Source of the DNA: Oreocharis arfaki
Taxonomy: Eukaryota > Chordata > Aves > Passeriformes > Paramythiidae
NCBI GenBank assembly: GCA_013398015.1
Contig: VZRR01013710.1
Span: forward strand, 62,001 to 126,000
DNA: 64,000 nucleotides
Direction of reading: 5' to 3'
Below the pieces are notes generated by a model. That model was not told where the DNA came from. It searched no databases and worked only from the letters and a program-made list of their open reading frames with translations. Position numbers and translations under genes: made by a program. Positions 1 to 14,185 of the stretch are shown piece after piece. Position 1 is the stretch's first letter. Every line of letters begins with the position of its first letter.

Positions 1-480
1 GGGTAAACATATCCTTCTTGATTTGTGGACATCAGGACTGGAAACAGAATTCAAGGAAGCATCATACCAGTGCCAAGCATCATTCATATAAGCTCATTGT
101 TACTACCTTAGATTGCTATCTACATCGTAGATGGTTAATTAGCCATATTAATATTAATAAGAAAACTGCCACACCTAGAAGCTCTATCACTCTAAACCTT
201 GCTTCTAACCACTAACCTAAAAAAATTTTAGAAGTCGGCATCTTCTCAGCATCTATATTGTCCAAACGTGGTTTATCTTGTTTCAAAATCAATTATTTGG
301 TCTTTCAAATGCATCTCATCCTGAACTTATTAAGTGGCCCAATCAATTTGTAGTAGTGATTTGTGGTCTGCACAATGCCATGCTATTCAATAACTACATA
401 TTTTAGCAGCAACAATTTCATTTTTCTGCTTTAACAGAGTCTGAGATGTTATGACAAGATATTCATTAATTTTTTTTCAC
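1..480. other. AT-rich intergenic DNA, no feature seen
   Basis: Unique-looking AT-rich sequence with only short chance ORFs. No recognisable repeat, exon or RNA gene was seen before the CR1 fragment that starts near 481. Confidence 0.5.
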
Positions 481-702
481 CGAAAGAGTGGTCAGGCATT
501 GGAATAATTTGCCCAGGGAGGTGGTAGGGTCACCATCTCTGGATGTATTTAAGAGGTGCCTTGATGTGGCACTTGGGGATATGGTTTAGGGGTGATCACT
601 CTGGTGCTGGGCTGGTGGTTGGACAGATGATCTTGAAGGTCTCTTCCAACCTTCAATCTTCTCTCCTTGAAGATTCTGTGACTCTGTGATTCTGTGATTC
701 TT
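481..702 (+). mobile_element. CR1 LINE 3' end, sense
   Basis: Short 5'-truncated CR1 non-LTR retrotransposon. The start encodes a degraded copy of the end of CR1 ORF2 (a W-N-N-L-P-R-E-V-V stretch, then P-S-L-D-V-F-K). A 3' UTR follows, with the phrase 'ggtctcttccaac' and a tail of repeated 'tctgtgattc' units, the hallmark of avian CR1. Truncation to the last few hundred bases is usual for CR1. In-frame stops show it is dead. Confidence 0.93.
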
Positions 703-989
703 TAATATCTGATAGCCCCTCCAAAACTCTTAGATCCAGACTACCAGTTCCCAATCATTTTAAAGGTATTCATCTCCTGTAGGAGTTTTTAAGAATTTTA
801 TTGGAGTAGAAAGGTCATGATTAACATTTGCCAAAAATACTAGATCTGGCATTTTTTATTAACGATATATTTATTATACATTCACTCAACATTACTGATT
901 CTGTTGCTTTAATACTTCTAATAATTCTACCCTTTTTCTTCTTACAAATGTACTACCACCTGTCAGAGGCTTCTTTTTCCCTTGTGCTG

Positions 990-1405
990 TGTCATGGTTT
1001 AGGAATGGCATTAGTACTTCCACTAGAAAGAAAACCACAAAATGCTCCCCTTGATCCCCTCCAGTGGGGAACAAAAAAGGCAGAGATCATGGACTGAGAT
1101 AAGAATAACTTTCTGGAAACAGAAATATGATGATAAAGCAAGCAATAACAGCACCAGTATTAATAACAAAAGTGTACAAAGGCAGTGTGATTTACATGCA
1201 AAATGCTCAAAAATCCCAGGACAATGAAAAACAGTGGTGGACAGACCTTTTGCCCACAAAGCTTTCCTCTGACAGGAAAAGGAATGTCGTTTCTCTGGAG
1301 AAGGGAAAGAACCCCTTTCTCCTGGCCCCTGGCAGTGATGTAAGATGGTATTGAAAAACGCTGGGTTCTTGGCCACACCCACTCCTGCTGATCTGGACAG
1401 GAACA
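990..1405 (+). mobile_element. ERV LTR (solo or fragment), boundaries approximate
   Basis: Begins with a TGTCATGGTTT-type LTR start and contains phrases I associate with avian endogenous-retrovirus LTRs: 'cccctccagtggggaac', 'gcagagatcatggactgag' and 'gataagaataactttctgg'. No internal gag or pol sequence follows, so it is probably a solo LTR or fragment. No convincing target-site duplication was found, and the right edge (1400-1425) is a guess. The ORFs on either strand here are by-products of the LTR. Confidence 0.6.
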
Positions 1406-4400
1406 GTTAAAAAATCCTTTCCTGTTGTCTTTAAACTTTGATGGACGTGTCTTCTGTCCATTTGTTTCCTGTCTCAGTTTTCTATGGTTTATATTCAGTT
1501 TCGGTTTAGTCACAAAGATCAGCTTCTTTTGTTTTCATCATTGCCCTTCAGAAATTAAAAACCTGGTCAACTTAAGGGTTTTTTTAATTCATCATTACTG
1601 TATCAATTCTTTACTGTGTGATTAGTGTTTTGGCACACTTAGTGAAACATTCTTTAAATTCTCTCAGTTATCATTCACATTTTTTCAATTTATTCTTTCC
1701 CAGCTGATTTATTATGTAACTATTTACAGTTTTTTAAAGCTATCCTCGTTGGGATAATTTGTGAGACGCTTGTGTCAATGTATATCCTGTAAGTTATAAA
1801 AATGATTGCTTTTTACAAAAAAGGCATTCCTAAATAAGCAGAAGTTCTTTGATAATTTTCTCTTGTGTATCAATATGAGTCTAATAATAGTTATTCTTAG
1901 ATATATTATGATATGAAAGTAATTTATTTTTTTTTATATTTTAACAGTGAGAGAACGAGTGCTTTATCATGTATTACTGTTTAAAAAAAAAAGCAACAAA
2001 TGAAGTCTATTTGTTTCCTGTCCACCACCCTATTCCTAGGGCCCCATATTCTTGTTATTAATTTGTTTTAATCTCCAAACAGGGTAACCAAATATAAACT
2101 GCCTATTTGGAAATGTCCCTGTCTAATGTTAACACCCATAATATGCCAGAGAATTGTTTGGAAAAGTACTGGTTGATGAAGGCCAAAACCATGCCAGGGA
2201 TTTTTCTTAGCTTTTAGCAGCATGAACAATGGAGTCCCAACACACGATAGTTTCCCAGTGTTGTTGGATTTTTTAGTATAGATATAGCCAGAAGGTACCT
2301 TTTTTAACACACTGTGCCACCATCCTCCTTAGATACTTTGGAACAAGTGATTTCATGTCTCTAATCTTTCAAGAAAATGTCAATGATATCATGTTAATAA
2401 GAATTACTGAAGGGTTGACTAATAATGCAATATTCTTTATTGTTGTCAAGATTCTTTATGCTAGTATAGGCAGTTCAGGATTTCTTTATTTAATTTCCTA
2501 CAGTGCTTCAATTAATTTTCTTCTTGATATCTTGATGCTAGGGAATTTTTTATATTTTATCTCCTTTCCACACTCTCCCCTCGCAAATAAATTAACACTG
2601 TCCTGATCAGGCAGGGAGACCTTCCAGATTTCACAGCTGCTTCTTCTTGTTGAAAGTGGTTCAAAAATACTAGTCTTTCTTTTTATCCAAGAATTCATTT
2701 CTAGAATCAAGCTATTCCTGTTTTTTGTTTTTCAGAATACAGGAAGAATCTTGAACTTTCCTGTCTATTCCTTCTTCTTCACAATCCTTCAGAATTATCT
2801 GATTCCCAGAAAGTCAAAGAACCTTTCTGCTGCCTATTTATTATTTAACAACCTTTGTTTTCTTACAGAACTGTCTCTTCTTTCAACTGTTTAGATGATC
2901 TTTGTGAGCATGTGTAATAGTGATGGAATTGGCTACAAGTAGATTTTCACCTGATGACCAAGAATTGAAAGATAGATTTTGCAGTTTTCCATTAGAAACT
3001 TCATTGATATTTAGGTATTTTTTAATCTTGATTTCAAAATCAATGTTTCTTTAAGCCAAAGAAAATTTTTAAAAACGAAACCATGTCCCTGCAGTCAGAA
3101 TAAACTGTTTGAGCTCTGAACAAAACAGCATTTTGAGGTGAGCACAGTTTACATTATTAAATATATGGACTTCTGAATTTTAATTGACTGACGAGATTAG
3201 GCATTATTGCATAAAGACTCCATCTTTCCTCATAGAAAACATCAACACTGTGTCATTTTTTAAATAATATTTAAAATTTTCTAGAGTTCATGTATCTTCC
3301 CGACAGATGGTCATCAACATTCCAAGTAATTTAGGGGAACCTACCCTGTAGCAAAGTTGTAACATGATCCTTCCTGAAGCAAGGACAATTGTACACAAAG
3401 AAAAATAAGAGAACTTAGAAACAAGTCTGAGCCTTTTTATATAAAGGAAATCCACCTCAAGACATTTATGGAATGTAGGAGTTGGGTTTGAAGCTACAAA
3501 ATTTGGCATTGTGAGACACAGTATGGAAATCAGTACTGCTGAAATACATTTAAGAAGCTGGATAAATTCTCATATGGTTAATTCATGTTGAGTTTGTTTC
3601 TACCTCTGCTAGCAGTTTTTTAAAACTGAAAACTGCTGATGCAGCAGAGGCTGGATCCGTGGAACCCAGAGCCCCACAGACACAGCAGGTCTATGCCCAG
3701 TTACAGTACTACAAGCATAAATAAGAACTTCCAAGGAACTTCTAGCAGCCTCTCCAGTTGTAATCAGTATCTAATCTAATCTATCTAAAAGCTTTTCTGA
3801 TTAGGGGGCATATTCCCATAAGAAGCCATCATTAAAAAGAGCAACAGGGGGAACTATTATTGTCGGGCATATGAGATCCCTTGTGGATAGCAAGACCATT
3901 AGCAAAACAATTTGGGGGCTTTTAGCTAAACACTGAGTGCTGTCACAGCAATGTTTTTCACTAGCAGTCTAGTCTAATTTCATCAGCAGCAATATTATTG
4001 TCTAGTTCTTTCTTCTGCTCTTTTAAAAGTATGTAAATTATGCAATGCACAAGTTTTGCTTGTATTTAAACAAAACCCTTTTATGTAAACAGTGAATTGA
4101 GTATGCATGTTATAACAACCTAACCAAAATACCAACAAAAATGAAATAGTAATGAGAGATTTCATCAGCAAATGAGTGTGTAAAAAAAATAGGGAAAAAA
4201 TGTATAACAAGAAGAATTCTGTAGAAGAGACAGGAAGAGATAAAAGGACAGGCCACATCAGATATATCTGGCAACCCTAACTCATCATTAAAAGTCAACT
4301 TTGATTTTCAAATACCATTTGGAGTCATCTGAGAATGAGTAGTCAATTACGCTGTTTATAGGGAAAGACTGTGGCAGCTCAGATATCACAGCCTTACTGT

Positions 4401-4955
4401 CACCCAGTATGATGTTGCCTTCTCAGTAGTAACCATGTACTCAATCATCTTGGTGGCAAGGAATAAACCAGAGCTTACATCAAGACAAGTTTTGATCCAT
4501 TTTAGAAACCCAAGACTCCTGCAGGATTTTTCTTACGTGGTTTCTTCCAAGATACCCAGAAGGACCTCTGCCCTTCCATATTTTGCCAAAATCCTTTCTC
4601 TTAATTTAGTTATTTTTTTGTGAGAAGAAACGAGGGGATTAGAGGGGGAGTAAAAGAGACAGAGGGACAAATAGCTTCCCTGATCTGACTAGCCACAGAA
4701 CAGTCAATTAAAAGGAGGTTTCTTTTTCAATTTTAAAGGCTTTCATGTTCTTCTAAGAGATTTTCCTATCTTCTACATTTATTGTACAGAGAACTCTCTA
4801 AATATCAGTATTTCCACAGGGAAGAACCAAAGTAATATTCATCCTTTTCTCCTGATCAGGAAATCTTGTGGTATTTTTCATCATCTATCTCTAATATGCT
4901 CTTCGAAAATAGTAGGAATCATCAGCCTCTTCACTAGATATAGCAAGGCTATAAA

Positions 4956-4990
4956 AAATAAAATGAAAAAATGAAAAAATGAAAAAATAA
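4956..4990. repeat. Short tandem repeat, AAAAATG heptamer
   Basis: About four tandem copies of an atgaaaa-type 7-bp unit inside an A-rich stretch. It is a minor microsatellite. Confidence 0.75.
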
Positions 4991-5377
4991 AACCAGCCTA
5001 AGCAGAGGTGAGACAGTTAGGAAAAAAAAAAATAATTCCCTTTGTAATGTATGACTAAAATGTGAGATAAAAATGTTTCAAAGATAAACTGTACTTTAAA
5101 GAAAATGAATGAAAGAGCCATTAAGACTGCTGAAGAAGTCTAAACTTTACTTTCTCCTAAAAGTTTTCTATTGTCAAAGGGTATGGTTTCAAGGTAAAAA
5201 GACAGTGATACTTCCATGTATAAGCCTCCTTGACATCTGATAGACAAATCTGACCAGCCTAGTTTTTAACACCAGGTATGGCAGGCAAAAGGATCCCAAA
5301 AATTTACCAAATCAAACAACAGCAAATCAAGAAAAAATGAAAAGACTCATTTAGTTGTCTAAGTGTCCCAGATAATC

Positions 5378-5396
5378 TTTTTTTTTTTTTTTTTAA
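5378..5396. repeat. Poly-T run
   Basis: Homopolymer T tract of about 17 bp. No adjoining SINE or LINE body was recognised. A similar T run lies at about 5828-5842. Confidence 0.85.
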
Positions 5397-8300
5397 GAAA
5401 GGAATGTCTGTTCTATATAATGCAATTTATCTAGATATTAACATCATGGTGTCTTATCACAATGCATGATTTCTTCACTGTTTTTCATATATTATTTTTA
5501 GGCTTTTTATATACATGCTCTGGGGCAGATGGAGAGATATATTTAGTGTTCACCTCTTTTTACTTTCAGAGGCAGCACATGGAGCTGTTTATAGTAAAAG
5601 GGAATTATGTTTCAAGATCATGAACTTAGTATGCGGTTTCTGTCAGTACCATTTACAAATGTCACATTTACAAGAGATATAAAAACATACAAAGTTAGAG
5701 ACTAGCATTTTTCTGTGCAGACCCTGTATTTAACTAACAGCTTTCATGGCTTGATCTCACTTGCCCTCACAAAAGAGACATTTAGTTGCTTGCAAAAAGT
5801 AAGACAGGAATAGTCAGTCTTTTCAACTTTTTTTTTTTTTTTAACATAGTAATATTTATGTAGAGAGAGAGGAGTTGTAGCGAAGGAAAGGTGGTAGGCT
5901 GATGGGAAACCAATTATGGTTCCCCATTTCTCAGCATTGGCTTTAATTAAAGTTGTGAGGTTGCAGTATTCTAATTTTGTTCCCTGGTGGAGTTACCTAT
6001 ACAATCCTCAACCAACTGAGAAAAACTCTGCCATACCAAACAGCCTCAAGACATTGCTAGAGAGTACTGCTGTAGTTAGGAGGCTGCATTACTCATAGAT
6101 ATTCATAAATTCAAGTTTTTTCAGGTACCAAGACACCATGTGTTTCATAAGGCCATGTATTAAGCATATTTACTGTCTGAATCATGAACGTCTAAATCAG
6201 GTGTGATTCAGCTGAATTTCTCAACTTGTTTGTGTTAAGACATATTTTATCTGCATCTTGACTGCACATCAGGATAAGATCAGGGTACAAATTTTTCTTC
6301 AGTGTGCCTTGAGTTTCACTGGAACAAACTCAACCACCAAAGCAGGAAGAAAGGGAAAATAGTGCCTCCAGTAAGATGGCACACAAAGGAACAGGGTGGT
6401 GGGCTAGACTTGCATAGCTCACCAGTTCTGAAGTTTAGGTAAAACCAAGAAGGTGAAAATGGCCCTTAGTTTTTAAGTCAGCTTTTCTCTGAAAGAAAGT
6501 GAGAAGAAAGAACAGAAAATGCAATTTTGTTCCTACCTTTCACTGATTATGATCTTAGATAACACATACCATACTTGAAAGTAGCTGACGAAGAAAACTT
6601 ATAGAAGTACGTGCAAAAAGAAATCAACAGGAAACTAGATTTTGAGTTGATCATCAGAAAATAACCAGTATGATTACTAATAAAATGAATAATTTGTTTT
6701 TCTGCATGAGGGTTTTTGGAAATTTTTCTTAGTCAAGTCATCCTTTGTAGAACACAGCTTTTGCAAGGATTGTGTGTCAGCAAAACCAGAAAAAAATCCT
6801 TCCGCAAATATCTAGCAAATGCAAAATAAACAAACAGAAGCCATCACGATTCCTCCTTACAATTGGGAAACTCAAGCATATGCAATTGTGTGGCAGAAAA
6901 GATGTTTTGCTTATCTACTTTGTCACGTAAGTGGCATCTGTACATTTGATATCTCAGGAGGATGTTGATTTCCAAAATAACTGCATTTAATGAAGGTACA
7001 AAAGTGAACAATTTTGTTTGTACTTTCAGTGGAAGACAAGCAGTTTAAAAGGTTTATTCTACTTCATAATGATGAATTCAGTGTTCTGAGGGAGGATTTA
7101 AACAGTTTAAATGTAATGCTTTCAATAGATGCATTCCCTCAAGGTAGATACTATGCCTCTATGTGCCTATTTAAGTATTCTCACCTTAAAGCTGGGTGAG
7201 AGTTCTTTCAACTCCTCACCCAGATCCCGCCTAGCCTATTCCCAACACAGCTGGGCATCAGAGGTCATTCAGACAAAAGCTCTCTATGAACTTTTTTCTG
7301 AAACTTGCTGGTTGTTTTATTGATTTTTTTTTTTGGGTTACTGGCTCATGTTTCTTCTGTGATTTATACCTGGAGTTGTCTGTTAGAGCTTTGAATTTCA
7401 ACAATCATATTTGCACTTCAGAAAACTGCCTCACCTCACCCTCATTTCATAGCAATCAGGATTCCCTGACATCTCAAAGACAGCCAGACCTTTAGGAAAT
7501 AAACCTGAAACTTTATTTGATCTTGGCTTCAAGTGCAGTAAAACATGAGGATGCCAACCTGCACTATAAAGTTAGAGGACAGCAAAAAATCAAATCAACA
7601 ATGTTGAAAATTTATTGCTCTCTAGTCACAATATTTTTCCGTTAGTCGAGGCAAGTGGGAAAGAATATGTACCTGGATTCCCTTCCTATATTTTGTTGAT
7701 TTAGCAAATCAATGTAAAAGATGACGAACTGCTTATTATCTCATCTAGTATGGAGCACAAGTAACGCTGGTCGTGGCTGGAGCTGCACTTGCTGATGAAG
7801 CCTGTTAGTGGTGCCTTTAGTTTCAGTTTCTACATGGCTTAAGTTCACCAACTCTGCAAGGCTTGGACAGCACAGATGTACGTAGAGCAATGACCAGAGC
7901 CGACACTGCCATCAGCAACTCTAATTTTGGAGAGACCTTTCCATCACCTCTATTGACAGAAATATGCCACAGGAAAGCCAGGATAGCTCCTGCAGCTGGC
8001 ATTTTGTCACTGTTTCATTGAGCCAATGAGCAGTTGATAATACAGCCTGTTTGTAGGGAACACTTACAGATTCAAAACTTCAAGAAGCAATATTAAAACG
8101 TTCTTTCGTTTCTGATAGCCAATATCTTTGTTTCCTGCCATATACACACTAACCAACACTATGAAAATATGTGTCCTAAGGCAGAATATTTATCATTACC
8201 TCTGGCCCTTTCAGAACATTTATATACTTGAGTAGAAATTCTGAACTTGACTTTATAATTAATATTCATTTTCACTTTTTTTCTTCCTGCTATTTTGTTA

Positions 8301-11300
8301 AGTTTTTATTACAAAGAAAGGTAAGAAGGCTGCACAACTTGGTGCACTGAAAGCCCTCTTGTTCCTTGCAAGTGAAAAATGAAACCATTCACTTTTTTTC
8401 CCCCCTGGAAAAAAACCCAAAACAAACAACACTTGTGAGCAGCAGGATCATTTAAACAATTGATTATTCAGTTTCTACAGTTAAAACAGACAAGGCTTAT
8501 CTCCAAAGCCATGAAAAAGACAATATTTGTTATTAAGAGTCCAAGTAGAAAAGTCATTATTTAATATCTGGAAATAAACCAGCTACATTTTTCCTTTCGA
8601 TGTACATTAAACAACAAGAAAAGGTAACTTATGTGTAAGAAAACATTCTTACCAGAATTTATCCTGTATCAAAATAGTTTTTACTGTCAGATTTTTTAAT
8701 TATGAGTACCTAACATCAAGTTTCGAAAGGCCTTTTTTGGCAGTTAAATTTATGTGATTTCCAGTAGCTGTTAAGCAATCGTAAACTCTAATGAATTTAG
8801 AGACTGCTGTAAGTGATGACTGCCCTTGAGAATATCAACTAGGATATGGGATTTGGTAACTCTGGCTTAGTTCCTGGTCTGAATATACAAGGCTACTTCT
8901 CTGTCCTGGTCATCAGCATCCTCTGAGTTCACTACTGGGGACAGGATACACAGTACTCAGTGATAATAAACACGCCAGAACCTGGCCCTTGGGAGGTCAG
9001 GCTGGTGCTTCAGTCCAAAGGAAGTTGTTATAAACCATATACAGAGGTTACTTTTTGCAGGTTACTCTTGCTACCAAGGCAGCTGCACACATGACACATT
9101 TCCTTCTGTTCTCCACCTAATATGGCATTTTAGCTGAAACCAAAAGTAAGACTTACAACTGGAGCTTACATTTTTGTGGAGACATTTGCAGATAAATCAC
9201 CACATAGAATTTCATTGTGTGAAAACAGATGAGCTACATATTTCTGTGCAAATTTTTAGTTTAATTTGCCAAGTTACATGTTATTATGCCAATGCTTGAA
9301 TTTCACTTTCAATAAATTTGAGCTATCTAAAAACTCACCTATTTTTTTTCACAGTATCACATTTTTTAGAGGACTTTTCAAAGTGTCCTTGAATGTTCTG
9401 ATCTGAAACAGCTTTCTATTAACAAGTGTAAATAATGGGTAATAAATCTTTACTGCTGAAAAGTTGAGCTGCTTATGAATTGCTATGTGTTCAGAGGCAT
9501 GAGACCTTCAATTAACAGATCTCTACTGCCTAATACAGTGTACTTGGAAATATAAAAATACTGAGCTTGAAAGAATTCTCCTGGAGATTTCCCATAGAGA
9601 AATGACATATTAGTTTAGTGACAACTTTCATACTTCACCCAAAAGTTTAATGATTCTCATCACGGAAAAACACAGAGAAACAGGTCACTATCAAATATTG
9701 TTCCAGCCCATCAGGTTATTTGACTAAACTTCTCTTTTACAGAATTTCAAAGAAAATATTAAAAGCTAAAGGGTACCCTTAGAAAATGAGATCTGCTTAA
9801 AGTCTGTCCAAATGTGGTTTCCAAGGAAGAAAGAAGAGGAAGAGTACTATAAATGAGTCATGTTAATTACAGGCACAAGAAAGGTTTTGGCCACCAACAT
9901 CAAAAGAAGACAGATATAAAAGGAAAAGAGAAAAATTGATTTCAGAAACAAATACAATATTTTGGAATGAGTGAATATTTCATGGTAATGCTGATGTTTT
10001 TGACTTGGAAACTGCAGTAGGCATCAGCTTACGGGGATGTGAGCAACAAACAGAACAAAGATGAAATCAGGACCATCACAGAACATGTGAGGCAGAACAA
10101 AAGCAAGCTCTAAGTAACCTTGGTCAAGACAAAAAGTCACCTGTTCAGAAGGAGAAATTAAAAAAAAAAAAAAATTCTAGCAAACATGGTGGGATTGAGG
10201 CATGAGAAGGAGTTCTGCTGTAGAGTGCATCTAAGCTACCTTTTTTTTCAATAAGACACAAATTTACACTATATAGAGAAGCCCTCAAGCCATCCTAATA
10301 CCAATTCTTTAAAGACCAGCCTTTAACTGTATTTATGCTTTTCCACTTGTTCACAGCAGGTAACATTATGGCCACCATTTTAAGAGGTTCACTGTGCTGC
10401 AACCTTTTGACAACCTCTTTGACCTTGCTTCATCTGGCATTGTTAGGGAAAAGGGGAAGAAAAAGGCTCTAGGCAACATTTACAAGGTCAGCCCCAAATG
10501 CTCAGCTCATATCTAGGGCTTTCCTGTGACAGCCTTAAGCAAATCCCTCCTCAATATCAATGTCCCAAACGCTTAGAGGTTGTATCAGCAGCATCAATGG
10601 GTAGGACCAAACTATGTTCCCATCACAGATTAAGAAAGAAGTCACTTATTTCTGAACACCAAATGTAACCTTCAAAGCCTTGCATCAGAATCTGACACGA
10701 TTTCAGATCAGCTGTGCACCAATTCTCTGTTTTGTTAGGCCTCCACTGTGAAAATGTTCACAGTGTCAGTCCTTCTCACACACACATCTACTCCTACTCA
10801 GCTTTCATTTATTTCTCCACAATTTCTCAGCAGAAATCAACAATTTTTCTTGGGGAAAAAAGTCAACAAAAATTGGAGTTCTATGTAGTGGTCACTATAA
10901 TGCAAACCAGACGACTTCCTCACATTTGCAGAACTGAGACTTCTAACACCCTTACCAATCCTGTCACTCCTCCCCTGTCTGGGAAACTTAAACACAGACT
11001 TGTTCTGACCTCTTTCCTCCAAAGGTCAGCCAACTGAAAACAGATTCTTCATCTTTCTGCTTTTGATGCTGTGAGAAAGGCTCTCAGGAATCCAGGATCT
11101 GCTCCTTCAGCAGATCACTAGGAAACAGAAGCAAATATAATTTGTGCCTTTGGGATGCTGATTTCCTGAAGCCACATCAAGGAGTCATGACTATTATTCA
11201 CAGTTTGAAAGGACTGTCAGATTAACAGTAGTTGGTAAAGTGCCAACGAACCAATGCACACTTTCATTACTGGGTACTGATCCAAGCTAGGATGGTGGTT

Positions 11301-11472
11301 TGGATTTGCCTGGTGTAAAAAAAAATTATCTTCTATTGCATGGATATGCCAGATGTTTTCCCACTGACTTTTCCGTAAATATCCTTAAGTAGGGAGGCAT
11401 TATTTTTGCTAACATCCTCTCAGCAAATAATGAGGATGACTGATCCTGATATTTCACTTGAAAACATGATAA

Positions 11473-11950
11473 ATCATAGAATCATAGAATAGGCTCATTT
11501 AGAAGAGACCCATCAGCATCACCAGTTTCAACTCCTGGCCCTGCGCAGGACACCCCAATGTGCCTGAGTGTTGTCTAAATGCTTTTGAACTCTGTCAGGC
11601 TTGGTGCCATGACCACTTCCCTGAGACCCCTGTTCCCATGCTCAATCACCTCAAAGGTGAAGAACCTTTTTCTTCATACCCAGTCTAAATGTCCCATGAC
11701 TCAGCTTCATGTATTTTCTCTAATGCTGTCACTGGTCACAAGAGATCAGTGCCTGCCCCTCCTCTTCCCCTCCTGAGGAAGTTGCAGACTGCAATGAGGT
11801 TTCCCCTCAGTCTCCTCTACTTCAGGCAGAACAGACCAAGTGACCTCAGCCATTTCTCATACAGCTTCCCCTCAAGGCCCTTCACCATCCTTGTGGCCCT
11901 CCTTCGAATGTTCCCTAATGTCTGTATAAACTCAACTCGTTGTGATAGCT
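11473..11950 (-). mobile_element. CR1 LINE 3' fragment, antisense
   Basis: On the plus strand it opens with the reverse complement of the CR1 tail ('atcatagaatcatagaat'). 3' UTR sequence follows, then decayed ORF2 C-terminal sequence read on the minus strand. That reading includes a K-G-L-E-G-K-L-Y-E-K-W-L-R-S-L-G-L-F stretch, the decayed counterpart of the R-G-L-E-H-L-S-Y-E-E-R-L-R-E-L-G-L-F region of intact CR1. Stops and frameshifts interrupt it. The left edge is sharp; the right edge is uncertain (11935-12010). Confidence 0.92.
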
Positions 11951-12719
11951 TGCCCTTTCATCTGCGACAAACATCTGGTCACAGTTGCTTATGCTTCCAT
12001 CACCTTTAGACTAATTCACTATGTGTAGCTGACATGGAAGAGGGAAGATTCCCCTTCACAAGGGACATACCAGTGTGAACATCCTACCAAAAGCCTCTTC
12101 AGTTGATTCAAGTCTTCTGACATTGCTTTATTGTTGTGCTACCCAGGCTTCACTTATTCTCTTTCACTTCCGAAGTGTACTGAAGTAGTGCCATGTTTCT
12201 AATTTTAAAATTCACTAGTGCATAAATGTCTATTTATATCTATAAAATTTCTATCTACAACACAACAAGTGAAACAATTTTTGGAAACAAAAATTTTTGG
12301 AGACATTGAAACTAAGAAAACAGAAGTGTTTCGGGGAGAAGTGAAGTGAAATATTTTCAGGTGAAGTAGCTCAGATGCCAAAAAAAAATTGTTGAAGATA
12401 TTTATTGAAACAGAGTTCTGCTTCCATATATGAAAAATTGATAATATATTTATATTTTTCCCTCATACTCCATTTATGTATGATATTTTTGCTGAGCAGA
12501 GGAACCTGGAACTGGAAAATAATAATTCCTTGATAAGTCTGCTGTATCTGGTCATGCAAATGTTCCTTATTGATGGAAAAGTCTATTTAAATTTTTGTTG
12601 GACTCTGATTTCTGTGGAACAGGAATTCCACTCAATAATTAGAAAGCACACAGTTTAATCCTCATACTGTCTCATGGATAAAAATTACTGAATTTATTTC
12701 TGTTTACTAGAATTTACTA

Positions 12720-12744
12720 TGTTGCCTTAGTTTTTCACTGCATG
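12720..12744 (+). repeat. 25-nt copy of the LTR 5' terminus
   Basis: Identical over 25 nt to the first 25 nt of the solo LTR that starts at 14582, same strand, 1862 bp apart. Similarity stops abruptly after position 25 and does not extend upstream. It may be the 5' edge of another, diverged or truncated LTR. Confidence 0.8.
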
Positions 12745-14155
12745 TATTAAACCCTAATAGGATATCATTCCTGTTTTTTTCTTTCTTTGTGATTATTACT
12801 GCCTTCTCAAGTTTTTTTAGCAGGAGCTATCATCCGGCTTTCAGGCATATTCTTCAACTTAATATGAAAATACTTTAACATTGAGTGGGTGCTAGAAAGA
12901 GAGAAGGCTGTGGAGCACTAATTATGCAAAAAGACTAGGGTTCCATCTGAAATCCATTTACTCTCAAGTAGAGAAATTGAATAAGAAAGGCCTCTCATTT
13001 ATTTGCTTTTATCGTCTGATGATCAAAAAGTCTATCAACAGAAGCAGGTATTGTTAAAAAGGCTGGAAACCTTAAACTGTATTGCGATTTTTTTCTGTTT
13101 TTCTTTTTCAGAAAAGTCATTACTGTCTCTAGTTCTGTTGTGAAATCTTGCCAGTGACATTGCTATGCATAAAATTCCCTTTTTAGATATTCAGTTCTCT
13201 TATAACAGACGTCACTGCTAAGATTCAGAGCAGCTGTAAAACTGAAAGTGAAATCCTAACAGAGCTATAGTAAGTATTTTTAAAGAGATATAGGGTAATT
13301 CAAAGCATGTTTCAGTATGTTTTAACCCACAAAAGTCCTTTCTAGATAGACCGCAAGCTATCATACAAAAATTCTTATTGTATTTTTTCTATTGAAAAAT
13401 GAATCCTTTAAAATATGCTATTGTTCTTGATTTAAAATTATTTTATACTATGAAAATGGCAAAATCTAATTTTTTATTTCTGTCCTGTGCAATTAGATAC
13501 TAAGCTGGGGCCTGTAAGTATATTTTTTCCTCTTTACTGCCTTAAAATTTTACTTTGAAGTATAATTCAAAATTGAAGGGGCCATTAAAAAAATGATTCG
13601 TCTTTCTGGATCTTGTCATATCAAATTAAGTTTTAGTCCATGATATTTACAAAATGTGAGAAGGCATTTGAGTCAGACTGCATTGAGTTCATAGACAAGT
13701 GGCAATATGTGAAGCTGCATTAAAGTAAATTTGTTTCCTTTTCCTGTCCCTATACGTAACAAAAAAACTCAGTTTACAAGATTTTGCCAGACAATAAATA
13801 ATACAAAAATATGACAAAATGTTCAAACAAAACATACCTCCATATCACAAAGTGTATAAATTATACATTTTTTCAGTTTTTAGCAAAACCAAAAAATTTC
13901 ATTTTTTAAGTACTTCAGGAAGAAAGCAGTTCCAAATACTTTCAGAAGGGGTGTAAATAAAAAATGAGCTCATCTCAATAATAAATTGTTTTAAAATTAT
14001 TTTTTAAAGCACAGGACTTGGTATATCTCCATTTTAGTGTAATGCAGGTTTCTATTGTTAAACTCAATATTTGTTATTGCTGCAGAAATAAATGTTTTGT
14101 GAGATTAACCCTATCTAATTAGAAGTAACATGCTTAGTTTGTTCGACCATTTTTT

Positions 14156-14185
14156 CAAAACAATTGGTTTTCCAAAACAATTGGT
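14156..14185 (+). repeat. Direct repeat of caaaacaattggt
   Basis: Two exact 13-nt copies (14156-14168 and 14173-14185) separated by 4 nt. Local duplication of unknown significance. Confidence 0.8.

Larger units (their letters stand above)
1426..11472. other. Long AT-rich desert, no gene recognised
   Basis: About 10 kb of AT-rich DNA with only short ORFs (the longest is 107 codons, at 10714-11037). None resembles a known protein. The stretch holds simple-sequence runs, listed separately, and otherwise nothing recognised. Small host exons or conserved noncoding elements could be present and cannot be excluded by eye. Confidence 0.45.
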
